A stretch of DNA of 48,616 bases, taken from positions 1 to 48,616 of IMG/VR virus record IMGVR_UViG_3300028297_000007. The stretch is one strand, 5' to 3'. Both the position numbers and the translations under genes were made by a program. Source of the DNA: a virus. Under the pieces are notes generated by a model. It made no database searches and was not told the origin of the DNA. It saw only the letters and a program-made list of their open reading frames with translations. Shown in pieces: positions 32,589 to 40,450 of this stretch (the stretch's first letter is position 1; each line of letters starts with the position of its first letter).

Positions 32589-32765
32589 ATGAGCAAAGAA
32601 GACGTAAAGGTATTGGTTAATCTACTAACCAATGCAGCAGATGAAATTAAGTATGCAAACATGGACCACGAAACACAATTCGCGTATAACGAAGGAATTG
32701 AAGATCTAATAATTCTAGTAGAATCAAAATTAGAAAAATTAGCCGTAAACAAAACGCATATATAG
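32589..32765 (+). CDS. Small protein of unknown function, 58 residues
   Basis: An ATG at 32589 with an A-rich leader opens a 58-codon frame ending at TAG 32765, seven bases after the previous gene. The protein is acidic and helical ('MSKEDVKVLVNLLTNAADEI'), with no recognised family. It fills the gap between its neighbours in the same orientation, which supports it being real. A candidate promoter overlaps its 3' end. Confidence 0.6.
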   Translation: MSKEDVKVLVNLLTNAADEIKYANMDHETQFAYNEGIEDLIILVESKLEKLAVNKTHI

Positions 32766-32774
32766 AGTATAATA
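32757..32774 (+). promoter_or_regulatory. Candidate promoter CATATATAGAGTATAATA
   Basis: This stretch combines a CATATATA variant of the first element with a GTATAATA copy of the second (32767-32774). It lies 15 bases before the ATG at 32790 and overlaps the end of the 58-residue gene. Confidence 0.4.
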
Positions 32775-32789
32775 ATTAAACACATTCTT

Positions 32790-33056
32790 ATGAAAAGTAT
32801 CTTAGAAGAAGCAAACGAAATTGTAAACAACAGGAGTGAAGAAGCGGATCGTAATTACGGTCCTTTTTCAGAAGGCATGGACAGAGCTGCCCTAATATTT
32901 AAAGGTATGACAGGCCATGATGTAAGTGGCGCTGATATGTTTAAAGCATTAGTTGCTCTTAAGTTTTCAAGAGAAAGTTACAATCATAAAAGAGATAATC
33001 TCTTAGATGCAGTAGCATACATTCAAGGTTTAGATAATTACGAAAACGGAAAATAA
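32790..33056 (+). CDS. DUF6378-like small protein
   Basis: The 88-residue protein fits the layout of the phage/bacterial DUF6378 family: 'ILEEANEIVNNRSEEADRNY' at the start, a central 'GADMFKALVALKFSRE', and 'NHKRDNLLDAVAYIQGL' at the end. The family function is not known. It precedes the next gene without a gap. Confidence 0.65.
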   Translation: MKSILEEANEIVNNRSEEADRNYGPFSEGMDRAALIFKGMTGHDVSGADMFKALVALKFSRESYNHKRDNLLDAVAYIQGLDNYENGK

Positions 33057-33410
33057 ATGAAAGTACAGGTAAGAAGAACCGAGTATCGATATATTGCCGA
33101 AGCAACTCCTATCGTAACATTAGACACTGAAAAATTCCCTAATTATAAAGGAGCAACCGAAGAAGAATTCGTTCAATACTTAGCAGAAAACTATTGGGAG
33201 CTGGAAGGAATGGACGAATTAGTAGGAACTGATATCGGGGTAAATGACGAAGAAACACATAACGCATTAGGAGATTTAGTCTATTCCGAAATGGACGTAT
33301 ATTCTGATTCATCTGAAAAAGGATATGAAGGAGAAATACAAATAGGAGAAGAAGACCAATCATACAGAAAACATGGAGGATTTAACATAAAACACGGATC
33401 ACAAATATGA
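33057..33410 (+). CDS. Acidic protein of unknown function, 117 residues
   Basis: No family is recognised. The start is directly after the upstream stop, and the end overlaps the glycosyltransferase start by four bases (ATGA), so the three genes are probably coexpressed. It is rich in Glu, Asp and Tyr, with a basic C-terminal tip ('KHGGFNIKHGSQI'). Confidence 0.55.
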   Translation: MKVQVRRTEYRYIAEATPIVTLDTEKFPNYKGATEEEFVQYLAENYWELEGMDELVGTDIGVNDEETHNALGDLVYSEMDVYSDSSEKGYEGEIQIGEEDQSYRKHGGFNIKHGSQI

Positions 33411-34630
33411 AAATAGCATTAGTATTAGCAAAAGGAGTTGAAGGTTGTGGACTCACAAGACACACAATCGAATTTTATAATTGGCTTATAAAAGAAGGCC
33501 ATGATGCCACGATTTATGCAGCGGTAGAAAAGAAATGGCCTCGCCATAAAACTACAGATATTGTTTGCACTGAATTTAAAAGAAAGGATATTCCTAATAT
33601 CGCTAAAGAACTTGAAAAAAGTGATGTAGTATATTACACATCGTATCCGCATAAATCAGTAGGAGATGAATTCAACGAAGATTTTATTGAGCACTGTATT
33701 TATGGTTTAGAAAATCCTATTAAAATAGGAAACTGCTTAGATCATAACACTGCAAACTTAGCAAAGAATTATAAGTATTGGGAAATCATGAAATCAATGG
33801 ACGCTATGTTCAACTATTCTGCAAGATCTAATTTTGCAAATAAATTAAGAGAACATGCACCTGATACTCCATTAATCGAAATGAATCTTAATCCTTATGA
33901 CTATGATGCATGGTCTAATATTGTGGTTCCAGTTGAAGAACAAGAAAGAAGAACTACATACTTTGGAAGATTTGCTGGATTTAAAGATCCTTTTAGAATG
34001 TTCGATATTATGGAACTATTGAAAGGTAATAATTTCGTAACAGAATGTAGAGGAGTTGAAAGATCTATTGGAGCTCTTCCTATGTTTTTACAAGAAGATA
34101 GAAAAACTCTAAGAGAAGATATCTTTGAAGTTCATGAAATCAAAAACCCTGTTACATATCCACAAGTCGAAGACAGAATGTATATGTATGGGCCTTATAA
34201 TTTAGCAGAAGGAATGGCAGAACTTGGAAAATCAATGTTCGGTGCAGAATTCTTTAACTTACCAGAAAGACTCTATGGTTCAATGATTGAATATGCAATG
34301 TGTGAGGTTATTGCAGCGGGAACTATACCACTATTTGACAAACACTGGGGAACTCACGTTATTCACAGAACAGAAGGAGTTCCTTTCATAGAACTTGAAG
34401 ATTTTGCAATCTTCGTAGACAAAGAAGATATTGCAGCTTCTATTCCACAGATTTTAGAATTAGCAAACAATAACGAAAGAAGAGAAGAGTTTAGAAAAAA
34501 CTCTTTAAGATTAGCTAAATTACACAACGCGCCAGAAGTTGTTAACAATGATCTCTTTGAAGCTATTAACAATGTTAATAAAAGATCAGTAGAAAAACCA
34601 GTAGAATTAAAAACAGATTCATTATTTTAA
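33407..34630 (+). CDS. agt: Glycosyltransferase homologous to T4 DNA alpha-glucosyltransferase
   Basis: The 407-residue protein is close in length to T4 AGT (400) and resembles it along its length by eye. The start 'MKIALVLAKGVEGCGLTRHT' matches T4 'MRICIFMARGLEGCGVTKFS'. 'FGRFAGFKDPFRMFDI' matches 'IGRTTTWKGFYQMFDF', and 'IEYAMCEVIAAGTIPLFDK' matches 'LEYTHLELGACGTIPVFWK'. T4 AGT (GT-B fold) transfers glucose from UDP-glucose to 5-hydroxymethylcytosine in phage DNA. I infer that this phage glycosylates a hydroxymethylated base, protecting its genome. The base-modifying enzyme (a gp42-type hydroxymethylase) is not in the window. The C-terminus is '-KTDSLF'. Sugar and acceptor could differ from T4. 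Confidence 0.75.
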   Translation: MKIALVLAKGVEGCGLTRHTIEFYNWLIKEGHDATIYAAVEKKWPRHKTTDIVCTEFKRKDIPNIAKELEKSDVVYYTSYPHKSVGDEFNEDFIEHCIYGLENPIKIGNCLDHNTANLAKNYKYWEIMKSMDAMFNYSARSNFANKLREHAPDTPLIEMNLNPYDYDAWSNIVVPVEEQERRTTYFGRFAGFKDPFRMFDIMELLKGNNFVTECRGVERSIGALPMFLQEDRKTLREDIFEVHEIKNPVTYPQVEDRMYMYGPYNLAEGMAELGKSMFGAEFFNLPERLYGSMIEYAMCEVIAAGTIPLFDKHWGTHVIHRTEGVPFIELEDFAIFVDKEDIAASIPQILELANNNERREEFRKNSLRLAKLHNAPEVVNNDLFEAINNVNKRSVEKPVELKTDSLF

Positions 34631-34638
34631 GTAGAATA
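34631..34638 (+). promoter_or_regulatory. Candidate promoter element GTAGAATA
   Basis: GTAGAATA, followed by ATAAGTAAC, starts immediately after the glycosyltransferase stop and lies 28 bases before the ATG at 34667. It matches the copy at 39659 closely. Confidence 0.4.
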
Positions 34639-34666
34639 ATAAGTAACATTAAAAAGTAGCGAAAAA

Positions 34667-35134
34667 ATGGCAAACATTGACAACGAATGTAAAGATCTAG
34701 AAGTAAAAGATTTTTACGACCAATCAACAACACACTTAGCAGATATCATGGAAAACCAAAAGAAGATGCAAGAGCAGACTTATGGTTTTAACTTTGATAA
34801 TATGACAATCCGAGAAATTATGGATTTCTGGCACTGTAACACACATGCAGTAGTTGACGAAATTCATGAAATGACAGATGCTCTAGGCGGTATTAAAGAC
34901 GGAAGTGGTAATGCAGTATGGAAATACTGGAAAAAAGACTTCACTAAGTATGATAAGTTAAAAATTTCTGACATGTCCGAAGGCGACAAAAAAGAATTGT
35001 ATATGGAATGGGTAGACATTCTACACTTCTTTATTAATTACGCCGCTTCAATTGGGCTAGATGCTAAAACAGCATACAACTACTACTTCGCAAAAGCAGA
35101 AGAGAATGTTAACCGTCAGAAAAATAACTATTAA
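34667..35134 (+). CDS. Dimeric dUTPase-like (all-alpha NTP pyrophosphohydrolase) protein
   Basis: The 155-residue all-helical protein carries the metal-binding pattern of the dimeric dUTPase/MazG superfamily: 'VDEIHEMTDAL' (E-x-x-E), then 'EWVDILHFFINYA' (E/D-x-x-D-x-x-HF). It ends 'YYFAKAEENVNRQKNNY', as in dimeric dUTPases. It would hydrolyse dUTP to dUMP, keeping uracil out of DNA and feeding dTMP synthesis. Its stop codon overlaps the start of the polymerase fragment by one base (TAATG), which places it in the replication unit. A MazG-type substrate (dCTP or others) is possible. Confidence 0.6.
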   Translation: MANIDNECKDLEVKDFYDQSTTHLADIMENQKKMQEQTYGFNFDNMTIREIMDFWHCNTHAVVDEIHEMTDALGGIKDGSGNAVWKYWKKDFTKYDKLKISDMSEGDKKELYMEWVDILHFFINYAASIGLDAKTAYNYYFAKAEENVNRQKNNY

Positions 35135-36531
35135 TGATATTAGATATTGAACAGAGAGACAGGGATGTTATCATCTCTTACTACGACACCGAAGGTAAAG
35201 TAGCATTTAAACAATATCCAATTTCACAGTATCAGAACTGGTATGTATGTAATGATAATGATAAAGGCAGAAGTCTAGATCATAAAAACTGGGATGGCAG
35301 ATCAGTCAAACTAGGAAGTGCAAGAAGATATAATAAGTTTTCTTTAACTTATTTCTTAGATTCATTACCCGCAAAGGATAAAGAAGAAATCTTTGCATAC
35401 AATATGCCTAAAACATACTTCGTCGATATTGAAACTGAAATCGTAGATGGCTTTCCAAAAGCTGAAGAAGCTAAAAGTAGAATCCTATCATTTTCCATAA
35501 TTACACCAGAACATAAAGCTATTGTATTAGGATTGGAAGATATGGATTCTAAAAGCATCCAAAAAATTGAAGACGATACTAATAAGTATTTCAAAGACTT
35601 TGATCAGGATTGGGAATTCAAATATCAGAAATTCGAGTCAGAATATGACATGGTCTATACGTTCTTAATGAAGTTCCTACCTAAGTTTCCAATGATGACA
35701 GGCTGGAACTTTATTAATTATGATTGGCAATATATTGTAAACAGATGTAAAAGATTACAAATTGATATTGCTGAAGTTTCTATGACACAATCTTTGGATA
35801 GAAATGACAGCAGACCCTTACATATTGGAATCTTAGATTACATGCAATTATATGATAAGTATGATAGAAGTGTAAAGGTAAAAGAATCTAATGCACTTGA
35901 TTATGTCTCAGGTCAAGTTCTTAATGTTAACAAGATTAAATTTACAGGATCTCTACAGGATTTATATAGGGATGATTTTGTAAAATACATTTACTACAAT
36001 GTAGTCGATTCCGTATTGGTTTATTATATAGATCAAAAGTTGAAATCGATGGAAGTTCTTTTAACCTTGGCAAACATCACAAAGATGCCTCTATATAAAG
36101 CAGCATCGCCAGTGGCAGTTACAGAATCTCTGATTGCACGAAAATTATCAGAAGAAGGTAAACGAATTGGATCTGAAAAGAAGGAAGACAGTGAAAAGAA
36201 TGCACAATATGCCGGTGCTTATGTAAAAGAACCCATTACTGGATATTATGCAGGTGTAAGTGCATTTGACTTTGCATCACTATATCCTTCTATAATGAGA
36301 CAATTTAATATTTCACCTGACGCCTTTGTTGAAAAGGTAGCAAAGCATGAAGTCGCTGAGCGAAGAAAGGATAAAGAAGTAATCGTTTGTGAAAACGGAG
36401 TAGTCTATAAACAAGAGACTTCAATGTTAAAGAAAATTCTAGGAGATTTATATGATCAGCGTAAAGATTATAAACAAACCTCATACGAATATTTCACTAA
36501 AGCCGACAGACTTAAAAAAAGATTAAGATAA
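35134..36531 (+). CDS. gp43A: DNA polymerase family B, N-terminal half (exonuclease and palm motif A)
   Basis: The 465-residue fragment holds the proofreading exonuclease and the first part of the polymerase domain. Exo I is 'YFVDIETEIVDGF', Exo II 'GWNFINYDWQYIV', Exo III 'YNVVDSVLVYYID'. Polymerase motif A is 'FASLYPSIMRQFNISP'. It ends 'DRLKKRLR', in what would be the fingers of T4 gp43. Motifs B and C are missing and are found in the separate gene at 40451. All exonuclease carboxylates are present, but the palm lacks half its catalytic residues, so it must pair with the second fragment. A small terminator hairpin overlaps its stop. Confidence 0.88.
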   Translation: MILDIEQRDRDVIISYYDTEGKVAFKQYPISQYQNWYVCNDNDKGRSLDHKNWDGRSVKLGSARRYNKFSLTYFLDSLPAKDKEEIFAYNMPKTYFVDIETEIVDGFPKAEEAKSRILSFSIITPEHKAIVLGLEDMDSKSIQKIEDDTNKYFKDFDQDWEFKYQKFESEYDMVYTFLMKFLPKFPMMTGWNFINYDWQYIVNRCKRLQIDIAEVSMTQSLDRNDSRPLHIGILDYMQLYDKYDRSVKVKESNALDYVSGQVLNVNKIKFTGSLQDLYRDDFVKYIYYNVVDSVLVYYIDQKLKSMEVLLTLANITKMPLYKAASPVAVTESLIARKLSEEGKRIGSEKKEDSEKNAQYAGAYVKEPITGYYAGVSAFDFASLYPSIMRQFNISPDAFVEKVAKHEVAERRKDKEVIVCENGVVYKQETSMLKKILGDLYDQRKDYKQTSYEYFTKADRLKKRLR

Positions 36532-36538
36532 TCTTTTT
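36519..36538 (+). terminator. Hairpin with T-run at the end of the polymerase N-half
   Basis: AAGATTA / TAATCTT (36519-36525 and 36529-36535) has an AGA loop and a short T-run. The stop codon is part of the hairpin. The stem is A/T-rich, so termination may be partial. Confidence 0.55.
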
Positions 36539-36587
36539 GTCTCGAGAGGCAGTCCATTATTCTACATGAATATATAGACTACTAACG

Positions 36588-36615
36588 AGACCAATCTGTT
36601 ACCAGTTGGTCTTTT
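36588..36615 (+). terminator. Second hairpin in the gap before nrdB
   Basis: AGACCAA / TTGGTCT (36588-36594 and 36606-36612), extended by CTG/CAG after a one-base bulge and followed by TTTTG, is the more stable hairpin in this 128-base gap. It would be a terminator or a transcript-end stabiliser. I see no gene in the gap. Confidence 0.6.
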
Positions 36616-36659
36616 GTAGACTTTAGGAACTAGTTAAAAAATTTAAGAAAACATAATTT

Positions 36660-37667
36660 ATGAAACCATCAATATTTAAAGAAAGAATAGAATACAAACC
36701 GTTTGAATATCCAGTATATTATACTGAAGGATGGTTAAAACAAGCACAGGCGTTTTGGTTACATACCGAAATTTCAATGCAAGGCGATGTCAAGGATTGG
36801 AATGAAACACTTACAGATTCTGAAAAGAATTTAGTTGGAAATATTCTTTTGGGGTTTGCACAAACTGAATGTGCAGTTTCAGATTATTGGACAGGGATGG
36901 TTACTGATTGGTTTCCTAAATGGGAAATCAAACACATGGCAATGTTGTTTGGTTCTCAAGAAACTATTCATGCAACCGCTTACTCTTATTTAAATGAAAC
37001 ATTAGGCCTTGAAGATTTTGAAGCATTCTTACATGAACCAACAACAGCAGAAAGATTCGATTATTTAATGAATACAGAAGCAGAATATACTCATGAAGAC
37101 CTTTTGAAAAATCCAACAGCTAGGAAGGATGTTGCTAGATCTTTAGCAATATTCAGTGCATTTGGAGAAGGAGTTGCATTATACTCTTCATTCGCCGTTC
37201 TTTATTCTTTTCAAATGAGAAATAAACTTAAGGGAATCGGACAACAAATGAAGTGGTCAGTTAGGGATGAATCTCTTCATTCAAAAATGGGTTGTCAATT
37301 ATTTAACCACATGTGCGAAGAATATACTGATCTTAGAGATTCAGTTCAATCTCAAGTAGAAGAAGCAGCTAAGTTAATGGTTGAAATGGAAATGAAGTTT
37401 ATTGATAAGATGTTTGAAATGGGAGATTTAGAAAATCTTAAGAAAGAAGATCTTAAAGAATTTATTAAGAAAAGAGCTAATGAAAAATTAGCAGAAATAG
37501 GATATCAATCTATCTTTGAATACAATGAAGAAAGTGCTTCAGAATTAGATTGGTTCTATCACTTAACAGGTGGACATACACATACGGATTTCTTTGCAGT
37601 AAGACCTACTGATTATTCTAAAGCAGGCGAAGATGAAAACTGGGATGAAGACGATTTGTTTTCATAA
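36660..37667 (+). CDS. nrdB: Ribonucleotide reductase class I small subunit
   Basis: The 335-residue protein carries the diiron ligands and radical site: 'FAQTECAVSDYW' (first Glu, where many homologues have Asp), 'QETIHATAYSYL' (E-x-x-H and the radical Tyr four residues later), 'GEGVALYSSF', and 'RDESLHSKMGCQLF' (E and H). The C-terminus '-DEDDLFS' is the usual peptide that docks into NrdA. It works with NrdA (next gene) to reduce ribonucleotides for phage DNA synthesis. The order nrdB-nrdA is the reverse of T4 (nrdA first). The family usually has about 350-390 residues. Confidence 0.92.
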   Translation: MKPSIFKERIEYKPFEYPVYYTEGWLKQAQAFWLHTEISMQGDVKDWNETLTDSEKNLVGNILLGFAQTECAVSDYWTGMVTDWFPKWEIKHMAMLFGSQETIHATAYSYLNETLGLEDFEAFLHEPTTAERFDYLMNTEAEYTHEDLLKNPTARKDVARSLAIFSAFGEGVALYSSFAVLYSFQMRNKLKGIGQQMKWSVRDESLHSKMGCQLFNHMCEEYTDLRDSVQSQVEEAAKLMVEMEMKFIDKMFEMGDLENLKKEDLKEFIKKRANEKLAEIGYQSIFEYNEESASELDWFYHLTGGHTHTDFFAVRPTDYSKAGEDENWDEDDLFS

Positions 37668-37694
37668 CAAATCAATAATTCTAATATAAAATAT

Positions 37695-39545
37695 ATGATG
37701 ATAAGAAATTACAACGACGCACCAAACCCCGAATACAATGAAAAGGGAAAAGAAAGAAACTTCGGAGAATCTGAAGGATGGAAATTAGGAGTAGACTTCC
37801 CAGTATGGGCTAATACTGAAGTTTATGTAAAAACTGTTTCTAAGGGATATTTACTAGAAGGAGAAACTCCAAAGGATGCATACTGGAGAGTATCGACAAC
37901 AGTTGCACAAAGATTAAGAAAGCCAGAATTAGCAAGTAAATTCTTTGATTATATGTGGAAAGGATGGTTAAATCTTGCAACTCCAGTTTTTTCAAACACG
38001 GGTTCAGAAAGAGGTCTTCCAATTTCATGTTTCGGTATAGATGTAGCAGATTCAATTCACGATATAGGTTCAAAGAATTTAGAATTAATGTTACTTGCTA
38101 AACATGGAGGCGGTGTTGGTATCGGAGTAAATCAGATAAGACCGGCAGGAGCAACCATTACAGGAAACGGAACTTCAGACGGAGTAGTTCCATTTATAAA
38201 AATTTATGATTCTACTATTTTAGCAACTAATCAAGGTTCAGTAAGAAGAGGTGCAGCGTCAGTCAATATAGATATAGAACATGATGATTTTTGGGAATGG
38301 TTAGAGGTTAGAGAACCTAAGGGTGATGTAAATAGACAATGTTTAAACGTACATCAATGTATCGTAGTATCTGACGGGTTTATGCAAAAGATCGAGGCTG
38401 GAGATAAAGAAGCTCGTAAAAGATGGGCCGCTGTGATTAGAAAAAGAAGAGCAACAGGAGAACCTTATATAATGTTTAAGGGTAATATCAATAGAATGAA
38501 TCCGGATGCGTATAAGCAAAATGGTTTAAAGGTTTATATGACTAACATCTGTTCTGAGATTACTTTACACACCGATGAAAATCATTCATTTGTATGTTGT
38601 TTATCTTCTGTGAATCTTAAAAGATATGAAGAATGGAAAGATACTGATTTAATCTATACTGCAACTTACTTTTTAGATGGAGTTCTTCAGGAGTTTATTC
38701 ATAGAGCGAAATATATGAGAGGCTTTGAAAATGCAGTAAGATCCGCTGAAAAAGGTAGAGCATTAGGTTTAGGAGTTCTCGGATGGCATACTTATTTACA
38801 AGATAGAAATATTCCATTCGATTCTTTGACAGCTCAATTTGAAACTAGAAAGATATTTTCTCAAATCAAAGTAGAAAGTGAAAGAGCAAGTAGAGATTTA
38901 GCTACAGAATTTGGAGAACCTCTTTGGTGTGTAGGAACTGGAATGAGAAACACACACTTAAGAGCAATTGCTCCTACTGTTTCTAATTCTAAATTAGCAG
39001 GAAATGTTTCACCAGGCATTGAACCATGGGCAGCAAATGTATTTACTGAACAAACTGCAAAAGGAACTTTTATTAGAAAGAACCCTGCACTTGAAAATAT
39101 GTTAACTAAGATCAAGCAAAATAAGAAAACAGTATGGGACAAAATACTAGAAGACGGTGGTTCAGTTCAAGGCGTTGATGTATTAGGAGAATATTGGGTA
39201 AAGGAAGGAAGTAGTGATGCCCCGATTAAGCAAGCCACTTATGACAAATTAACAGATCACGAAAAGGATCTTTATATTTCTGTTAAAGATGTATTTAGAA
39301 CCTTTAAAGAAATTAATCAAATGGAATTAGTTAAACAAGCTGGTGTAAGACAACAATATATTGATCAAGCAGTTTCATTAAATTTAGCTTTTCCTACACA
39401 GGCTGAACCTAAATATATTAATCAAGTTCATTTAGAAGCTTATAAGCAGGGAATAAAAACTCTTTATTATATGAGAACAGAATCTGTATTAAGAGGAGAC
39501 ATCGCACAGCGAGCAATGGAAGATTGTTTAGCATGTGATGGATAA
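37695..39545 (+). CDS. nrdA: Ribonucleotide reductase class I large subunit
   Basis: The 616-residue protein is shorter than E. coli NrdA (761) because it begins after the N-terminal ATP cone, so allosteric activity control by ATP/dATP is probably absent. Catalytic elements are visible: 'PISCFGIDV' (first Cys), 'TNICSEIT' (Asn, thiyl Cys and Glu), 'CCLSSVNLKRYE' (second redox Cys), 'TLYYMRTES' (paired Tyr for radical transfer) and a C-terminal 'CLACDG' with two Cys for re-reduction. It forms the reductase with NrdB upstream. It lies between the two halves of the DNA polymerase gene. A structured RNA-like region and a strong terminator follow. Confidence 0.93.
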   Translation: MMIRNYNDAPNPEYNEKGKERNFGESEGWKLGVDFPVWANTEVYVKTVSKGYLLEGETPKDAYWRVSTTVAQRLRKPELASKFFDYMWKGWLNLATPVFSNTGSERGLPISCFGIDVADSIHDIGSKNLELMLLAKHGGGVGIGVNQIRPAGATITGNGTSDGVVPFIKIYDSTILATNQGSVRRGAASVNIDIEHDDFWEWLEVREPKGDVNRQCLNVHQCIVVSDGFMQKIEAGDKEARKRWAAVIRKRRATGEPYIMFKGNINRMNPDAYKQNGLKVYMTNICSEITLHTDENHSFVCCLSSVNLKRYEEWKDTDLIYTATYFLDGVLQEFIHRAKYMRGFENAVRSAEKGRALGLGVLGWHTYLQDRNIPFDSLTAQFETRKIFSQIKVESERASRDLATEFGEPLWCVGTGMRNTHLRAIAPTVSNSKLAGNVSPGIEPWAANVFTEQTAKGTFIRKNPALENMLTKIKQNKKTVWDKILEDGGSVQGVDVLGEYWVKEGSSDAPIKQATYDKLTDHEKDLYISVKDVFRTFKEINQMELVKQAGVRQQYIDQAVSLNLAFPTQAEPKYINQVHLEAYKQGIKTLYYMRTESVLRGDIAQRAMEDCLACDG

Positions 39546-39553
39546 GATTAGTT

Positions 39554-39592
39554 GTGGTTAAGTCCACTTCTTAGGACCGAGATAGTTCTCGG
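39554..39592 (+). ncRNA. Possible structured RNA: two hairpins upstream of the nrdA terminator
   Basis: Between the nrdA stop and the terminator there are two further stems: GTGG/CCAC (39554-39567) and CCGAGA/TCTCGG with a TAGT loop (39577-39592). With the terminator hairpin they make three stems in about 75 bases of much higher G+C than the surroundings. It could be a small RNA or a 3'-end structure protecting the nrdA message. It is not a tRNA: I could not fold an acceptor stem or anticodon arm. Confidence 0.35.
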
Positions 39593-39595
39593 ATC

Positions 39596-39634
39596 GAGGC
39601 CAGGAGTTCGCTACTTCCTGGCCTCACTTTTTTT
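39596..39634 (+). terminator. Strong intrinsic terminator after nrdA
   Basis: A 10-base G/C-rich stem, GAGGCCAGGA / TCCTGGCCTC (39596-39605 and 39616-39625), is followed by ACTTTTTTT to 39634. It is the strongest terminator in the window. Confidence 0.93.
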
Positions 39635-39658
39635 ACTGAAACTATTTGTGATTTTTGT

Positions 39659-39666
39659 GTAGAATA
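39659..39666 (+). promoter_or_regulatory. Candidate promoter element GTAGAATA
   Basis: GTAGAATA, followed by ATAAAC, sits after the terminator and 25 bases before the ATG at 39692. A T-rich 'TTTGTGATTTTTGTG' stretch precedes it. Confidence 0.45.
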
Positions 39667-39691
39667 ATAAACAAATAAAAATTATACATTC

Positions 39692-40447
39692 ATGAAAATT
39701 TCAATCAGTAAGGTCGATTCAAACAACTTCATCGGCTTCGTTAATAGACTTAAAGTAATTGATTCTTTTGTCTATTTTAAATTAAAAGATGGTGTCGTAC
39801 AGGCATCCGCTTATTTACCACAAAGAGATGCTGTTAAGCATCACAGAATGCCGATTTCTCAAGTTTTTCAAATCGAAGATGGTGAAATCTCTACAGACAA
39901 AGAATTAAAGATTGCATTCTTTGACGCTTCTAAAATAACAGATGCATTCAAACAATTTGACTATGATGCTATTTCAGCTGAAATCGAATTCGTTGAAAAC
40001 GAAGAAGATTGTGTTGCAACTACATTCAAAATATTTAATGATGAATTAGAAATTACACTTGCATGTTCAGAGCCATCTTTAGGTTATAAAGATCTAACTG
40101 ATGCACAGATTCAAGGTATCTTTAACACCGAAGCTTCTACTTTTAAATTCGATTTAGATTACACTTCACTTGCAAAGGTAAGAAACCTATTCTCTTTAGA
40201 TAAAGAAGAAACGTTCTCAATAAATGCAAACGGAAATGGTGTAAAGCTTTTAGGAAAAACCTACAACATGTTAGTAACACCAGATTATGACGGTGAATCA
40301 GGAACTAACGTTACATTATTCAAAAAATATCTTAACCTTTTAGATAAAGAAGATTACACTGCCCATGTATTAGACAATAGAGTAGTTCTTAGATCTAATG
40401 ATTCAGAAACTTTGCTAACGATTGCAACTTGCCAAACAGCAGAGTAA
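39692..40447 (+). CDS. gp45: Sliding clamp, gp45-like
   Basis: The 251-residue protein is slightly longer than T4 gp45 (228). It has no sharp catalytic motif, as expected for a clamp, but shows repeated strand-helix units of the processivity-fold type, for example 'FKFDLDYTSLAKVRNLFSLD' and 'TLFKKYLNLLDKEDYTAHVL'. It is acidic and lies three bases upstream of the polymerase C-half. A ring clamp holds the polymerase on DNA and, in T4, also acts as the platform for late transcription. The call depends on position as well as sequence. Clamp loader genes (gp44 and gp62) are not in the window. Confidence 0.65.
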   Translation: MKISISKVDSNNFIGFVNRLKVIDSFVYFKLKDGVVQASAYLPQRDAVKHHRMPISQVFQIEDGEISTDKELKIAFFDASKITDAFKQFDYDAISAEIEFVENEEDCVATTFKIFNDELEITLACSEPSLGYKDLTDAQIQGIFNTEASTFKFDLDYTSLAKVRNLFSLDKEETFSINANGNGVKLLGKTYNMLVTPDYDGESGTNVTLFKKYLNLLDKEDYTAHVLDNRVVLRSNDSETLLTIATCQTAE

Positions 40448-40450
40448 TTT

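Noticed and set aside
37695-39545. NrdA as a truncated pseudogene because of its short length
   Set aside because: All catalytic Cys, Asn, Glu and Tyr residues and the C-terminal Cys pair are present. Only the regulatory N-terminal cone is missing.
39546-39634. A tRNA after nrdA
   Set aside because: There is a stem with 'GTTCG' in its loop, but no acceptor stem, D-arm or anticodon arm can be formed. The hairpin plus T-run is a terminator.
36532-40450. Polymerase split as a sequencing frameshift or an intron
   Set aside because: The halves are separated by three complete genes with their own signals, and no intron core or intein motifs are seen at the break.
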